Source of the DNA: Tsukamurella pulmonis
GTDB lineage: Bacteria; Actinomycetota; Actinomycetes; Mycobacteriales; Mycobacteriaceae
Length of the DNA stretch: 64,000 nt
Direction: 5' to 3'
NCBI RefSeq assembly: GCF_900103175.1
Contig: NZ_FNLF01000002.1
Location: 620,001-684,000 of the forward strand
Below are positions 8,392 to 15,223 of this stretch, piece by piece. Positions within the stretch are counted from its first letter, which is position 1, and each line of letters begins with the position of its first letter. Under the pieces are notes generated by a model. The model saw nothing but the letters and a program-made list of their open reading frames with translations. It was not told the DNA's origin and did no database searches. A program made the translations under genes and the position numbers.

Positions 8392-9634
8392 CGTGCAGGC
8401 CTTTCCATCCGGCGACGTAGTTGCGCCACTGCGCGATCGACCGCATCTCGGCGTCCTCGGTGACCCACCCGTACGTCGACAGGGTGGTCTGCACATCCGC
8501 GTGACCGAGCCTGCGCATCACCACATGCGGCGCGACACCGGAGAGCAGCAACGCCGTCGCGTGGGTATGGCGCAGCCAGTGCGGCGTCCACCCCGGCTGC
8601 AGCACCCGCTGCCCAGGCTCTGTATCGGTGTGGGTGGCTGTGTCCGGGGCGTGGTGGTTGCAGCGGCGGGTGATCGACCGGACCGCCGCGTACACCGTTT
8701 CCGGCCGTATCGGCGCGAACCGTGTGCCGTGGGTGAGATTGACGAACACGAAATGCGTACTGAAACCAGGCACTTCCAGGTCGGCGCCGTCATCGATCAA
8801 CGCCCACACGTACTCCGAGTACAGGGCGGCGAGATCATCGCCGACGTAGATCCGCCGCGGCCCGGTCTTGCATCGCACCTCGTGCGGGTGGTCCTGGCGA
8901 CCGGCGACCTCCACATACGGGGTACCACCGCCACCGATGTGGAAGTCGTGATGCCGCAACGACAACGCCTCACCGAGCCGCATCCCGGTCTCGGCGAGGA
9001 TCGCGAACAGCAGCCGGTTCCGCAACCCGGGACCGGCTCCGGACCAGCGGGTGCCGTCATGGGTGGCGCACGCGTTGAGGATCGCCGCGACTTCCCGGGG
9101 CAGCAGCACCGGGGTGGCGGACCGGTTGGGTTGCCGTACCCGGTAGATCGGGTGATCCGAGGGTTGGCTGGGGCCGACACCGTCGAGGAACCCGACGTAC
9201 CGGGACCGGCGTCGCCACTGCCTGTGCGAGGTGAACAGCTTCTCGTACGGGCCCAGCAGATGATGCGCATCCGCGTGGAACCGGTAGAAGCTGAGCACCG
9301 CGGTCGCCCGCAGCTGCACCGTCGCCGTCGACGACCCGCCGAGCACCTCGGGGCCGATCCGCCGGGTTCCGGGCAGATCCCCGGTCCGCAGGAACGTCAG
9401 GAACTGCCCGAACAAGGTGGTGGGGAACTCATCCCACCGGTGCCCGCTGTGCTCGAGCACCGTCCACCACTGCGCTAACCCTGCTGCGTACGCGCGAATT
9501 GTGTTCGGCGACGCCGCGCTCGCGGTCAGGAACCGCAGGTACTCGCGGGCCGGTGCGATCGGCCGGTCCAGCTCGTCGACCACGATGAAGGTGCCCGGCC
9601 GGTCCGGGTACCGCACCCGCTGCACCTTCGCCAC
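8378..9634 (-). CDS. tnpA: TnpA-type tyrosine site-specific recombinase (Tn554 family)
   Basis: A 418-residue phage-integrase-family enzyme. An N-terminal SAM-like core-binding domain (residues about 25-130, TASAASPNTIRAYAAGL) precedes the catalytic domain. Catalytic residues are R219 (ETGMRLGEAL), H352 and R355 (HWLRHTHAT), H378 (RLGHAD) and nucleophile Y388 (TLSTYGWV), so the enzyme looks intact. The predicted start is GTG 9634, 31 bp after the HTH-ImmA stop; its 3' end overlaps tnpB. It is the primary recombinase of the element. Confidence 0.88.
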   Translation of the reverse strand: MAKVQRVRYPDRPGTFIVVDELDRPIAPAREYLRFLTASAASPNTIRAYAAGLAQWWTVLEHSGHRWDEFPTTLFGQFLTFLRTGDLPGTRRIGPEVLGGSSTATVQLRATAVLSFYRFHADAHHLLGPYEKLFTSHRQWRRRSRYVGFLDGVGPSQPSDHPIYRVRQPNRSATPVLLPREVAAILNACATHDGTRWSGAGPGLRNRLLFAILAETGMRLGEALSLRHHDFHIGGGGTPYVEVAGRQDHPHEVRCKTGPRRIYVGDDLAALYSEYVWALIDDGADLEVPGFSTHFVFVNLTHGTRFAPIRPETVYAAVRSITRRCNHHAPDTATHTDTEPGQRVLQPGWTPHWLRHTHATALLLSGVAPHVVMRRLGHADVQTTLSTYGWVTEDAEMRSIAQWRNYVAGWKGLHDDHP

Positions 9635-9665
9635 CGACTCGCGCCCCTTCGCTGTTCGTTCCGGG

Positions 9666-10928
9666 TCAGGCTCGCCGGGAGCGTTGCTGGAACCGACGGA
9701 AGTCGATCACATCCGCTGAACCGTCACCGGCGCCCCGATCCCCTGCCCGCGCACCCGCAGCCGTATCGGCCGCCGGGGCGGACGACGACGCCGTGGACGA
9801 CGTGGTGGGGGCGGGGCGTTGCCCGACCAGGAAGTCCGCGAGGATATCGCCGGGGAAGATCAGATCGTAGGTCGCCAGCAACTGCGGTGACTGCACCGAA
9901 AAGCCCAGCTCGATCCACTTGCTCAGCAACCGTGGCCGTTCCACGACACGGTCGTTCCACCCCGGCTCGGTCCGACCCCAGGTCCGCCCGGTATCTGGGT
10001 TGACCCGCTGGTAGAGCTGCTTTTGCAGACTGCGGAACCGGTCGTCGTCGAGGACACCGCCGGTGTGCAGATGCCGCAGCAACGCACCGATCGAGATTCC
10101 CCACTTCTGTTTGACCGGCACCAGCGACATCAGCGACGGAGTCGCCGTCACCTCCTTGCGCACCTGCGCCAGCGGAGCAAGCAACTCCGAGGCGAACCTC
10201 GACGCCTGCTCCTCCTTGTCCTCAGTAACATCGCCGCTCCAATGCAAACTCAAGTGCCCCAGCTCATGGGCGAGAGTCCACCGCGTCCGCTCCCACGACG
10301 TCGACTGACGCACCACGATCAACGGCCGCGCCTTGAACTCACCGACCCTCGTCGAATACCCCAGATGCTTCTCCGACGCCGCCGCACCGGCGTCGCCGTC
10401 GCGCAGCGTCGCGGCCGCGAACATCCGCCGCATCACGATCGGCACACCCGCGTGCTCGATGTTGTGGGTCAGGTAGTCGATCGGCTCATCCCGACCCACA
10501 CCGAGCGCATCACGTACCCGCCCAGCTGCCTCCGCGACCGGCACCGACGGATCGACCATCGGGACCTTCACCGCTGGCAGCTGCCACCGCGAATGCAGCT
10601 CATCGAGGAACTCACCGATCATCGACGCGAAATCAGCCAGGTACTCCTGCTCGGTCTTCGTCGTCGACTGCGGAGCCCGAAACAGCAAGTCCGACGCATG
10701 GATCCGCATCGGCGGCTCCGTGATGAAAAACCGCGGAGGGAACCGCAGAATCGTCGTCAACGCCTCCAACTCATCAGTGCCGATCTCGCTCGTGATCGAC
10801 TTCTCCAAACGCGTGAGCCGCGCAGCTGACGGCCAATTCAACTCAGCCGCCAACGCTTTCGCGGTCATCTTCCGCATGATCCGGGCTTGACGCACCCGGC
10901 GTCCGTATACGTTCACCGTCGCCCTCAT
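9666..10928 (-). CDS. XRE-type HTH fused to ImmA/IrrE metallopeptidase
   Basis: 420 residues. An N-terminal helix-turn-helix (about residues 8-60, RRVRQARIMRKMTAKALAAE) precedes an M78/ImmA-IrrE peptidase domain with the zinc motif HELGH at 221-225. A downstream ASRFASELLAP helix follows, a usual companion in this family. The tail after about 375 is Ala/Ser/Gly-rich and disordered. In ICEBs1 and phages, ImmA cleaves a separate HTH repressor; here repressor-like and protease-like parts are one chain. It lies 31 bp upstream of tnpA on the same strand, so control of transposition is a plausible role. An antitoxin-like role with the upstream unknown gene is the alternative. Confidence 0.85.
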   Translation of the reverse strand: MRATVNVYGRRVRQARIMRKMTAKALAAELNWPSAARLTRLEKSITSEIGTDELEALTTILRFPPRFFITEPPMRIHASDLLFRAPQSTTKTEQEYLADFASMIGEFLDELHSRWQLPAVKVPMVDPSVPVAEAAGRVRDALGVGRDEPIDYLTHNIEHAGVPIVMRRMFAAATLRDGDAGAAASEKHLGYSTRVGEFKARPLIVVRQSTSWERTRWTLAHELGHLSLHWSGDVTEDKEEQASRFASELLAPLAQVRKEVTATPSLMSLVPVKQKWGISIGALLRHLHTGGVLDDDRFRSLQKQLYQRVNPDTGRTWGRTEPGWNDRVVERPRLLSKWIELGFSVQSPQLLATYDLIFPGDILADFLVGQRPAPTTSSTASSSAPAADTAAGARAGDRGAGDGSADVIDFRRFQQRSRRA

Positions 10929-10986
10929 TGCCCATCCGATTCAACGCTGCAGGTCCCCGCATCCCAGTTTCCCCCTGCCGTGACGG

Positions 10987-11745
10987 CTACGCAGGCGTGA
11001 ACTCCGGCCCGTCGTCGTCCTCGTCGCCCGTACCCTGAACCGGCTTGTCGTAGCTGCCGAAGTCGTCTGCCGGGGGCGCACCGACGGGCTTGGCCGCCGG
11101 AAGCCCGTAGAACGGGGACTCCTCCGCCGACGGGAACGGCACCACCGCCAAGATCTCCGCACTGGCCGGGTTGTCCACCCCGCGCACCACCGCCAGGTGA
11201 AGCGACTCCAACGTGGTGTTGTCCGTCGTCGACCACAACGCGAAGATGCCGTCGTGCTCGCGTTGCTCCTCGTCGTCCACGCTGGCGCTGCGCTTCGCGG
11301 GCTTGGGAATCCGGCCCGGGCCGGCGAACAGATTCATCTGCTCCGCCTGCAACCCGCCGCTCGCGATCGCCTGCTCGGCCTCCGGCGGCAGCACCACCTC
11401 CCGGTCGATCGCCGCCTGCAAGTGCTTGGACAGGAACTTCCGCAGCCGAAACTCCGTACCACCCAGATCGGAGAACACTGCGCCGCCGCCCTGGCCGCGA
11501 CCGCACCGCAGATTCATCCCAGGCTGGTCGTTGCGGTCGTTCCTCCAGATGTCGCGCATCGTATGCCGAACCGCCGAGCAGAACGCATCGCCGGACACCT
11601 CCACCGGATCCGCGTGCCGAGGCGACCACATTTTCCCGACCTCGGTGATTGCCGTCGGCAGATCGAGACGAACCGTCGCCAACGCCGCGCGATGCTGCTC
11701 GACGAACACCTCGAGCGTCTTCTGAAGCTCCCCATGGAGTGCCAT
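10987..11745 (-). CDS. Unknown protein, first gene of the transposon operon
   Basis: About 252 residues from ATG 11745; an upstream GTG at 11796 is also possible, and neither has a strong ribosome-binding site. I do not recognise a family. The first 110 residues look helical and soluble (ELQKTLEVFVEQHRAALATVRLDL), with NLRCGRGQGGGAVFSDLGG in the middle. The C-terminal 60 residues are acidic and low complexity (GTGDEDDDGPEFTPA). It has no membrane segment or signal peptide. It sits 58 bp upstream of the HTH-ImmA gene on the same strand, so the two may form a functional pair. Confidence 0.6.
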   Translation of the reverse strand: MALHGELQKTLEVFVEQHRAALATVRLDLPTAITEVGKMWSPRHADPVEVSGDAFCSAVRHTMRDIWRNDRNDQPGMNLRCGRGQGGGAVFSDLGGTEFRLRKFLSKHLQAAIDREVVLPPEAEQAIASGGLQAEQMNLFAGPGRIPKPAKRSASVDDEEQREHDGIFALWSTTDNTTLESLHLAVVRGVDNPASAEILAVVPFPSAEESPFYGLPAAKPVGAPPADDFGSYDKPVQGTGDEDDDGPEFTPA

Positions 11746-11796
11746 AGCGAAATAATTGCACGGAAACCCTCCACTCGCAACAGGCCCGCCGACCAC

Positions 11797-11910
11797 CGTG
11801 TCTCACGGTAGATCCGACCACTGACATGCATCTAATCCTACATGTAGCGAATGAATAAACCAGTTCTGGCATGCGGATAGATGCGTGTTAGACGCACCAA
11901 TTACTGATAA
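11797..11910. other. AT-rich element end with hairpins, upstream of the transposon operon
   Basis: This stretch is clearly richer in A/T than the rest of the window and contains no gene. GCATCTAATCC (11828-11838) pairs with GGATAGATGC (11875-11884) with one bulged base, and TGCGT/ACGCA form a small hairpin at 11882-11896. It probably holds the promoter of the minus-strand operon and the element's terminal sequence next to the tadA junction. Confidence 0.5.
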
Positions 11911-12096
11911 AACTCCCAAGTGGTCTTCTCGGTGCACCGCTGGCCGACGGGGCGGCGCGGGCTGCGCAGCATCGGCGTGGTGGAGCGGGGCGAGGACGGG
12001 TACGTGCGGGTGCGCGCCGCGTGGGAGCGTGACAGCGGGTTCACCGCGCACGCGCCGCTCTTGCACGAACTGCTCGCGGAACGGGGGATCGGATGA
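11911..12096 (+). pseudogene. tadA: 3' fragment of tadA (CpaF-type pilus/secretion ATPase)
   Basis: The frame that stops at TGA 12094-12096 is open back only to 11911, where in-frame stops belonging to the mobile element appear. The 61 codons (VVFSVHRWPTGRRGLRSIGV ... LLHELLAERGIG) look like the tail of TadA-type ATPases of the actinobacterial Rv3659c group. The position directly before tadB, with an ATGA overlap, supports this. The nucleotide-binding core is absent, so this copy cannot be functional. Family assignment is from context plus tail similarity. Confidence 0.7.
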
Positions 12097-12905
12097 GCGT
12101 CTCGATCGTGCTGCTCGCCGCGGCGGCCCTCGTCTGGCCCGGCGGCCCTGCGGCCGCCCGCCTGCGCGCCGTGCATTCGAGCACCGCCACGCCCGTGGTG
12201 CTGCGCTGGGGCTGGCTCGCGGTGGCGATTCCGCTCGGCGCGCTGCTGATCGGGCCGGGGCAGGCGCTCGCCGCGGCGCTCGCCGCCGGCACTGTGCGCG
12301 AGCTGCGGGCGCGCGGCCGGGCGCAGAAACAGCGGGCGACTCGGCTCTCCGCGATCCTCGCCGGCGTGGACGCGATGGTCGCCGAGCTCTCCGTCGGAGC
12401 GCATCCGGCCGCCGCCTGCATCACCGCCGGTCGTGACGCCGAGGACGCCCACGTGCGCACCGTCTTCGCCGAGATGGCGGGTCGCGCGGAGCTCGGCGGC
12501 GACGTCGCGGCCGGCCTTCGCGCCCACGCGGACGAGAGCGCCGCGTGGGCCCGGATCGCGGCTGCCTGGGACACCGGGACTCGGCACGGCATCGGGATGG
12601 GCGAGTTGCTGGCCTCCGTCCGCGAGGACCTCCGCGCGCGCGAGCGGTACGAGCGGCGCGCGCATTCGTCGCTGGCGGGTGCCCGTGCGACCGCCCAGGT
12701 CCTCGCTGCGCTGCCCGTGCTGGGGGTGGCGATGGGGCAGCTCATCGGCGCCGATCCGCTCGGCACCCTGATCGGCACCGGCGCGGGTGGCGCGCTGCTG
12801 GTCGTCGGAACGTGCCTGACCTGCGCCGGGCTGTTGTGGTCCCACGCGATCGCGGCCGGCGCCGCGGGCCCGGGCGCCGCCCCGAAGGACGGAGCCCGGG
12901 CGTGA
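12093..12905 (+). CDS. tadB: TadB-like type II/IV secretion F-domain membrane protein
   Basis: A 270-residue inner-membrane platform protein of the Tad/Flp pilus assembly system (T2SSF domain). Two N-terminal hydrophobic segments and a C-terminal pair (VLAALPVLGVAMGQLIG, GALLVVGTCLTCAGLLWSHA) flank a cytoplasmic helical F-domain (ELSVGAHPAAACITAG ... GIGMGELLASVREDL). ATG 12093 overlaps the tadA stop. It corresponds to Rv3658c. Its expression may be affected by the loss of the upstream tadA and promoter. Confidence 0.85.
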   Translation: MSVSIVLLAAAALVWPGGPAAARLRAVHSSTATPVVLRWGWLAVAIPLGALLIGPGQALAAALAAGTVRELRARGRAQKQRATRLSAILAGVDAMVAELSVGAHPAAACITAGRDAEDAHVRTVFAEMAGRAELGGDVAAGLRAHADESAAWARIAAAWDTGTRHGIGMGELLASVREDLRARERYERRAHSSLAGARATAQVLAALPVLGVAMGQLIGADPLGTLIGTGAGGALLVVGTCLTCAGLLWSHAIAAGAAGPGAAPKDGARA

Positions 12906-13499
12906 GCGGCCACGCGCCCCTGGCAGCGGCGCTGGCGCTGCTCGCGCTCGCATTCGTGGTGCTGCCGGTCACGGCCCGGTCCGCGGTGGCGGCCACCGTC
13001 GGTACCGGTCCGACCGGGCGGCGTGGGCCGCGGTTGCCGCGCCGCGGGGCCGGATCCGTTCGAGGCGGCCGCGGCCTACGACCTGTTCGCCGTGTGCCTG
13101 CGTGCGGGCATGCCCACCGCGGACGCCGCGCGGGCGGTCGCCGCCGGTGCGCCGCCCGCGGTGGCCGAGGTACTCACGCGGGCATCGGAACTGCTCGCTC
13201 TGGGAGCCGACGCGGCCACCGCCTGGCGGACCGAATCGGCGGACCCGCAGGTCGCCGGGCTCACGCGCATGCTCCGACGGTCCGCCCGTGCCGGCTCATC
13301 GCCCGCTGCGGGCCTGGCGGACCTCGCACGCACCGAGCGGGCGCAGGCCGAGGACCGTGCCGTGGCGGCCGGTGAGCGGGCGGGTGTCGCGGTGGCGGGG
13401 CCGCTGGGGTTGTGCTTCCTACCGGCGTTCGTGTGCTTGGGCATCGTGCCGGTGGTGATGGGACTCGCGGGCAAGGTGCTCGGGGAGGGGCTGCTCTAG
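12902..13499 (+). pseudogene. tadC: TadC-like T2SSF protein with an apparent frameshift
   Basis: The N-terminal membrane helix (GHAPLAAALALLALAFVVLP) is encoded from GTG 12902 in one frame. The conserved F-domain (FEAAAAYDLFAVCLRAGMPT ... LCFLPAFVCLGIVPVVMGLA) lies in the next frame, entered at about 13,040-13,055. Removing one G from the four-G run near 13,046-13,049 would join them as ...RLPRRGPDPFEAA. A GTG at 13023 could start a shorter 158-residue protein lacking the first helix. Whether this is a true mutation or a homopolymer sequencing error cannot be told here. The gene corresponds to Rv3657c. Confidence 0.65.
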
Positions 13500-13523
13500 C
13501 GGCCCGACTGAAGGGGGAGACGA

Positions 13524-13718
13524 ATGTGGATCCGACTGCGGTGCAGGATGACCGAGCTGATGATGGAGGACGAGGGCATGTCCACCGTGGAGTACGCGAT
13601 CGGCACGATCGCGGCCGCCGCCTTCGGCGCGGTGCTCTACGGGGTCGTCACCGGCGACAACATCATCAGCGGGCTGACCGACATCATCGGCAAGGCGTTG
13701 GGCACCTCCACCGGCTAG
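13524..13718 (+). CDS. DUF4244 Flp-type pilin-like protein
   Basis: A 64-residue protein with a short charged N-terminus, the pilin-like motif GMSTVEYAIGTIAAAAFGAVLYGVV and a short tail. The glycine followed by a hydrophobic segment with glutamate at +5 (STVEY) matches type IVb prepilin processing sites. It is the probable structural subunit of the Tad pilus-like locus and matches Rv3656c in position and size. The GGGGGAGA ribosome-binding site lies about 6-10 bases upstream. Confidence 0.85.
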   Translation: MWIRLRCRMTELMMEDEGMSTVEYAIGTIAAAAFGAVLYGVVTGDNIISGLTDIIGKALGTSTG

Positions 13719-13741
13719 CGGGCGATGCGGGCGCGGTCACG

Positions 13742-14050
13742 GTGGAGGCGGCGTTCGCCGTCGCGAGCCTGATCACGGTGCTGGTGCTGAGCGTGGGTGC
13801 CGTGGTGGGGGTGACGGCGCACGTGCGGTGCGTGGACGCTGCGCGCGAGGCGGCGCGGCTCGCCGCTCGCGGTGACGACGCCCGTGCGGCGCGCGCCGTC
13901 GCGGAGGTGGGCCCGCCGGGCGCGAGCTCGTCGGTGAGCCGGGACTCCGACACGGTGACGGTGCAGGTCCGGGCTCCGGTGGCGCTGCTGCCCGGGCTCA
14001 CCGTCTCCGCGACGGCGGTCGCGGCCGCCGAGCCTGGCGCCGCGCCGTGA
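13742..14050 (+). CDS. TadE-like minor pilin
   Basis: TadE-family protein with the N-terminal segment AGAVTVEAAFAVASLITVLV, one membrane helix, then a small extracytoplasmic domain. The start is uncertain. The frame has no ATG/GTG/TTG just before AGAVTVE, and the first in-frame start is GTG 13742, which would drop the first residues of the motif. A non-standard start or a nearby indel is possible. Its stop overlaps the next gene (14047). It corresponds to Rv3655c. Confidence 0.7.
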   Translation: MEAAFAVASLITVLVLSVGAVVGVTAHVRCVDAAREAARLAARGDDARAARAVAEVGPPGASSSVSRDSDTVTVQVRAPVALLPGLTVSATAVAAAEPGAAP

Positions 14051-14445
14051 CCGCGCCCCCGCGAGCCGGCCGCACGTTCCGGCGAGCCGGCCGCACGTTC
14101 CGGCGAGGCGGGCGGGAGGACGGGGTGGCGACGGTGCTCGCCGCCGTGATGGTCGCCGCGATCGTCGTGGTGGCGGTCATGGTGATCGACGTCGGCGCCG
14201 CCGTCTCCGCCCGCCACCGGGCGCAGGCGGCGGCCGACCTCGCCGCCCTCGCCGGGGCGGCGAGCGCCATCGACGCGGACGAGGCGTGCGCGGCCGCGGA
14301 CCGTCTGGCCCGCGCCAACACCGCGATGCTGCGGGCGTGTGGCGTGGACGGTTTCGAGGTGACGGTCCGCGTGAGCGTCCCGGTCTCCCTGTCGGTCTTC
14401 GGTTCCGGCGAGGCAGTCGCCCTCGCGCGTGCGGGTCCGCTGTGA
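14047..14445 (+). CDS. Rv3654c-type TadE-like protein of the helicase/secretion neighbourhood
   Basis: 132 residues: a basic N-terminus, then DGVATVLAAVMVAAIVVVAVMV (membrane helix) and a small domain with RHRAQAAADLAALAGA, the signature of the helicase-adjacent TadE-like family. GTG 14047 overlaps the TadE stop. The N-terminal basic region contains a perfect 21-bp tandem duplication encoding the heptad RAGRTFR twice. Confidence 0.8.
   Translation: MTAPPRAGRTFRRAGRTFRRGGREDGVATVLAAVMVAAIVVVAVMVIDVGAAVSARHRAQAAADLAALAGAASAIDADEACAAADRLARANTAMLRACGVDGFEVTVRVSVPVSLSVFGSGEAVALARAGPL
14061..14102. repeat. Perfect 21-bp tandem duplication in the Rv3654c-like gene
   Basis: Two identical adjacent copies of the 21-mer that begins GCGAGCCGGCCGC and ends ACGTTCCG, at 14061-14081 and 14082-14102, preserve the frame and double the heptad RAGRTFR just before the membrane helix. 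A third, degenerate copy (RGGRED) follows. Confidence 0.85.
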
Positions 14446-14463
14446 CAGCGGGTGAGGAGGAGC

Positions 14464-14808
14464 TCAGCGGCGAGGAGTTCGCTCGGCCCGTCGAGCATGC
14501 GTGGCGCCGGCATGCACCGGATGCGGGGTGGCGCGGCGAGGCGGGTACCGCCTGCGCAGGGAGCTCGCGAGCTGGATGGTCGCCTGCCGGGCGCGGTGAT
14601 CGTCGAGGCCGGCCGCCACTGCGCGCCGGTACCGGGCGACGGCCTCGTCGGGCCTGCCCGACGAGTCGTACGCACCGCCGATCTCGAACTCGCGGATCGC
14701 CGCCGGCACTTCGGGCGCGCTGACGACCCGCTCGATCCGGGCCACCAGGGTCTCCGGATCCTCCGCAGCGGTGCGCCACACCGCGTCGAGTTCGTCCTCC
14801 CAGCCCAT
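14464..14808 (-). CDS. Short tetratricopeptide-repeat-like protein, C-terminus altered
   Basis: 114 residues from ATG 14808 with a strong GGAGGGG site. The first 85 residues contain a TPR-like helical pair (EFEIGGAYDSSGRPDEAVARYRRAVAAGL, then RARQATIQLASSLR). After QLASSLR the sequence becomes a basic, low-complexity tail (RRRYPPRRATPHPVHAGATH) unlike a further TPR. That suggests a frameshift or 3' truncation. It converges on the TadE-like gene 19 bp away. Confidence 0.65.
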   Translation of the reverse strand: MGWEDELDAVWRTAAEDPETLVARIERVVSAPEVPAAIREFEIGGAYDSSGRPDEAVARYRRAVAAGLDDHRARQATIQLASSLRRRYPPRRATPHPVHAGATHARRAERTPRR

Positions 14809-14892
14809 GCCCCTCCTCGGTCGTTGAGCTCAGCGTAACGACGCCCCGCGGGAACCGCTGCGCTGCGCGATGTACCGGCGCACACTGGGGCG

Positions 14893-15222
14893 ATGGCGTA
14901 CGACGAGGGGCTGGCGGACCGGATCCGCGACGCGTTCGACGGCGAGACGGGCGTCGTGGAGAAGCGGATGTTCGGCGGGCTGGCCTTCCTGGTCGACGGG
15001 CACATGACGATCGCCGCCAACAGCAAGGGCGAGGCGATGGTGCACCTCGACCCGGACGTCGCGGAGGAACTCGTGGGACCCCACGTCACGCACACGGTCA
15101 TGCGCGGGCGTGCGCTGCGCGGTTGGCTGGACCTCGACCCGGAGGCCACGGCCTCGGACACCGAGCTCGCGCAGTGGGTGCGGCGCACCGTCGAGTACGC
15201 CCGCTCGCTGCCACCGAAGTGA
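14893..15222 (+). CDS. TfoX N-terminal-domain protein
   Basis: A 109-residue stand-alone TfoX_N protein, recognised from DRIRDAFDGETGVVEKRMFGGLAFLVDGHM and the final RRTVEYARSLPPK. Such proteins in actinobacteria are widespread and of unknown role; they lack the C-terminal half of the Haemophilus competence regulator TfoX. It ends 1 bp from the convergent helicase stop. Confidence 0.85.
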   Translation: MAYDEGLADRIRDAFDGETGVVEKRMFGGLAFLVDGHMTIAANSKGEAMVHLDPDVAEELVGPHVTHTVMRGRALRGWLDLDPEATASDTELAQWVRRTVEYARSLPPK

Positions 15223-15223
15223 C

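Larger units (their letters stand above)
5501..11910 (-). mobile_element. Tn554-like element with TnpA/TnpB/TnpC and HTH-ImmA cargo
   Basis: Five codirectional genes (unknown protein, HTH-ImmA protease, tnpA, tnpB, tnpC) form one minus-strand run with gaps of 58 bp or less and two overlaps. The tyrosine recombinase pair plus a small third protein is the Tn554 arrangement. These elements insert site-specifically and lack terminal inverted repeats. The right boundary is set near 11,910, where tadA coding sequence begins. The left boundary is uncertain: no tadA 5' end is seen anywhere to the left in this window, so the inserted DNA must extend past position 1, or several elements are nested. Confidence 0.7.
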
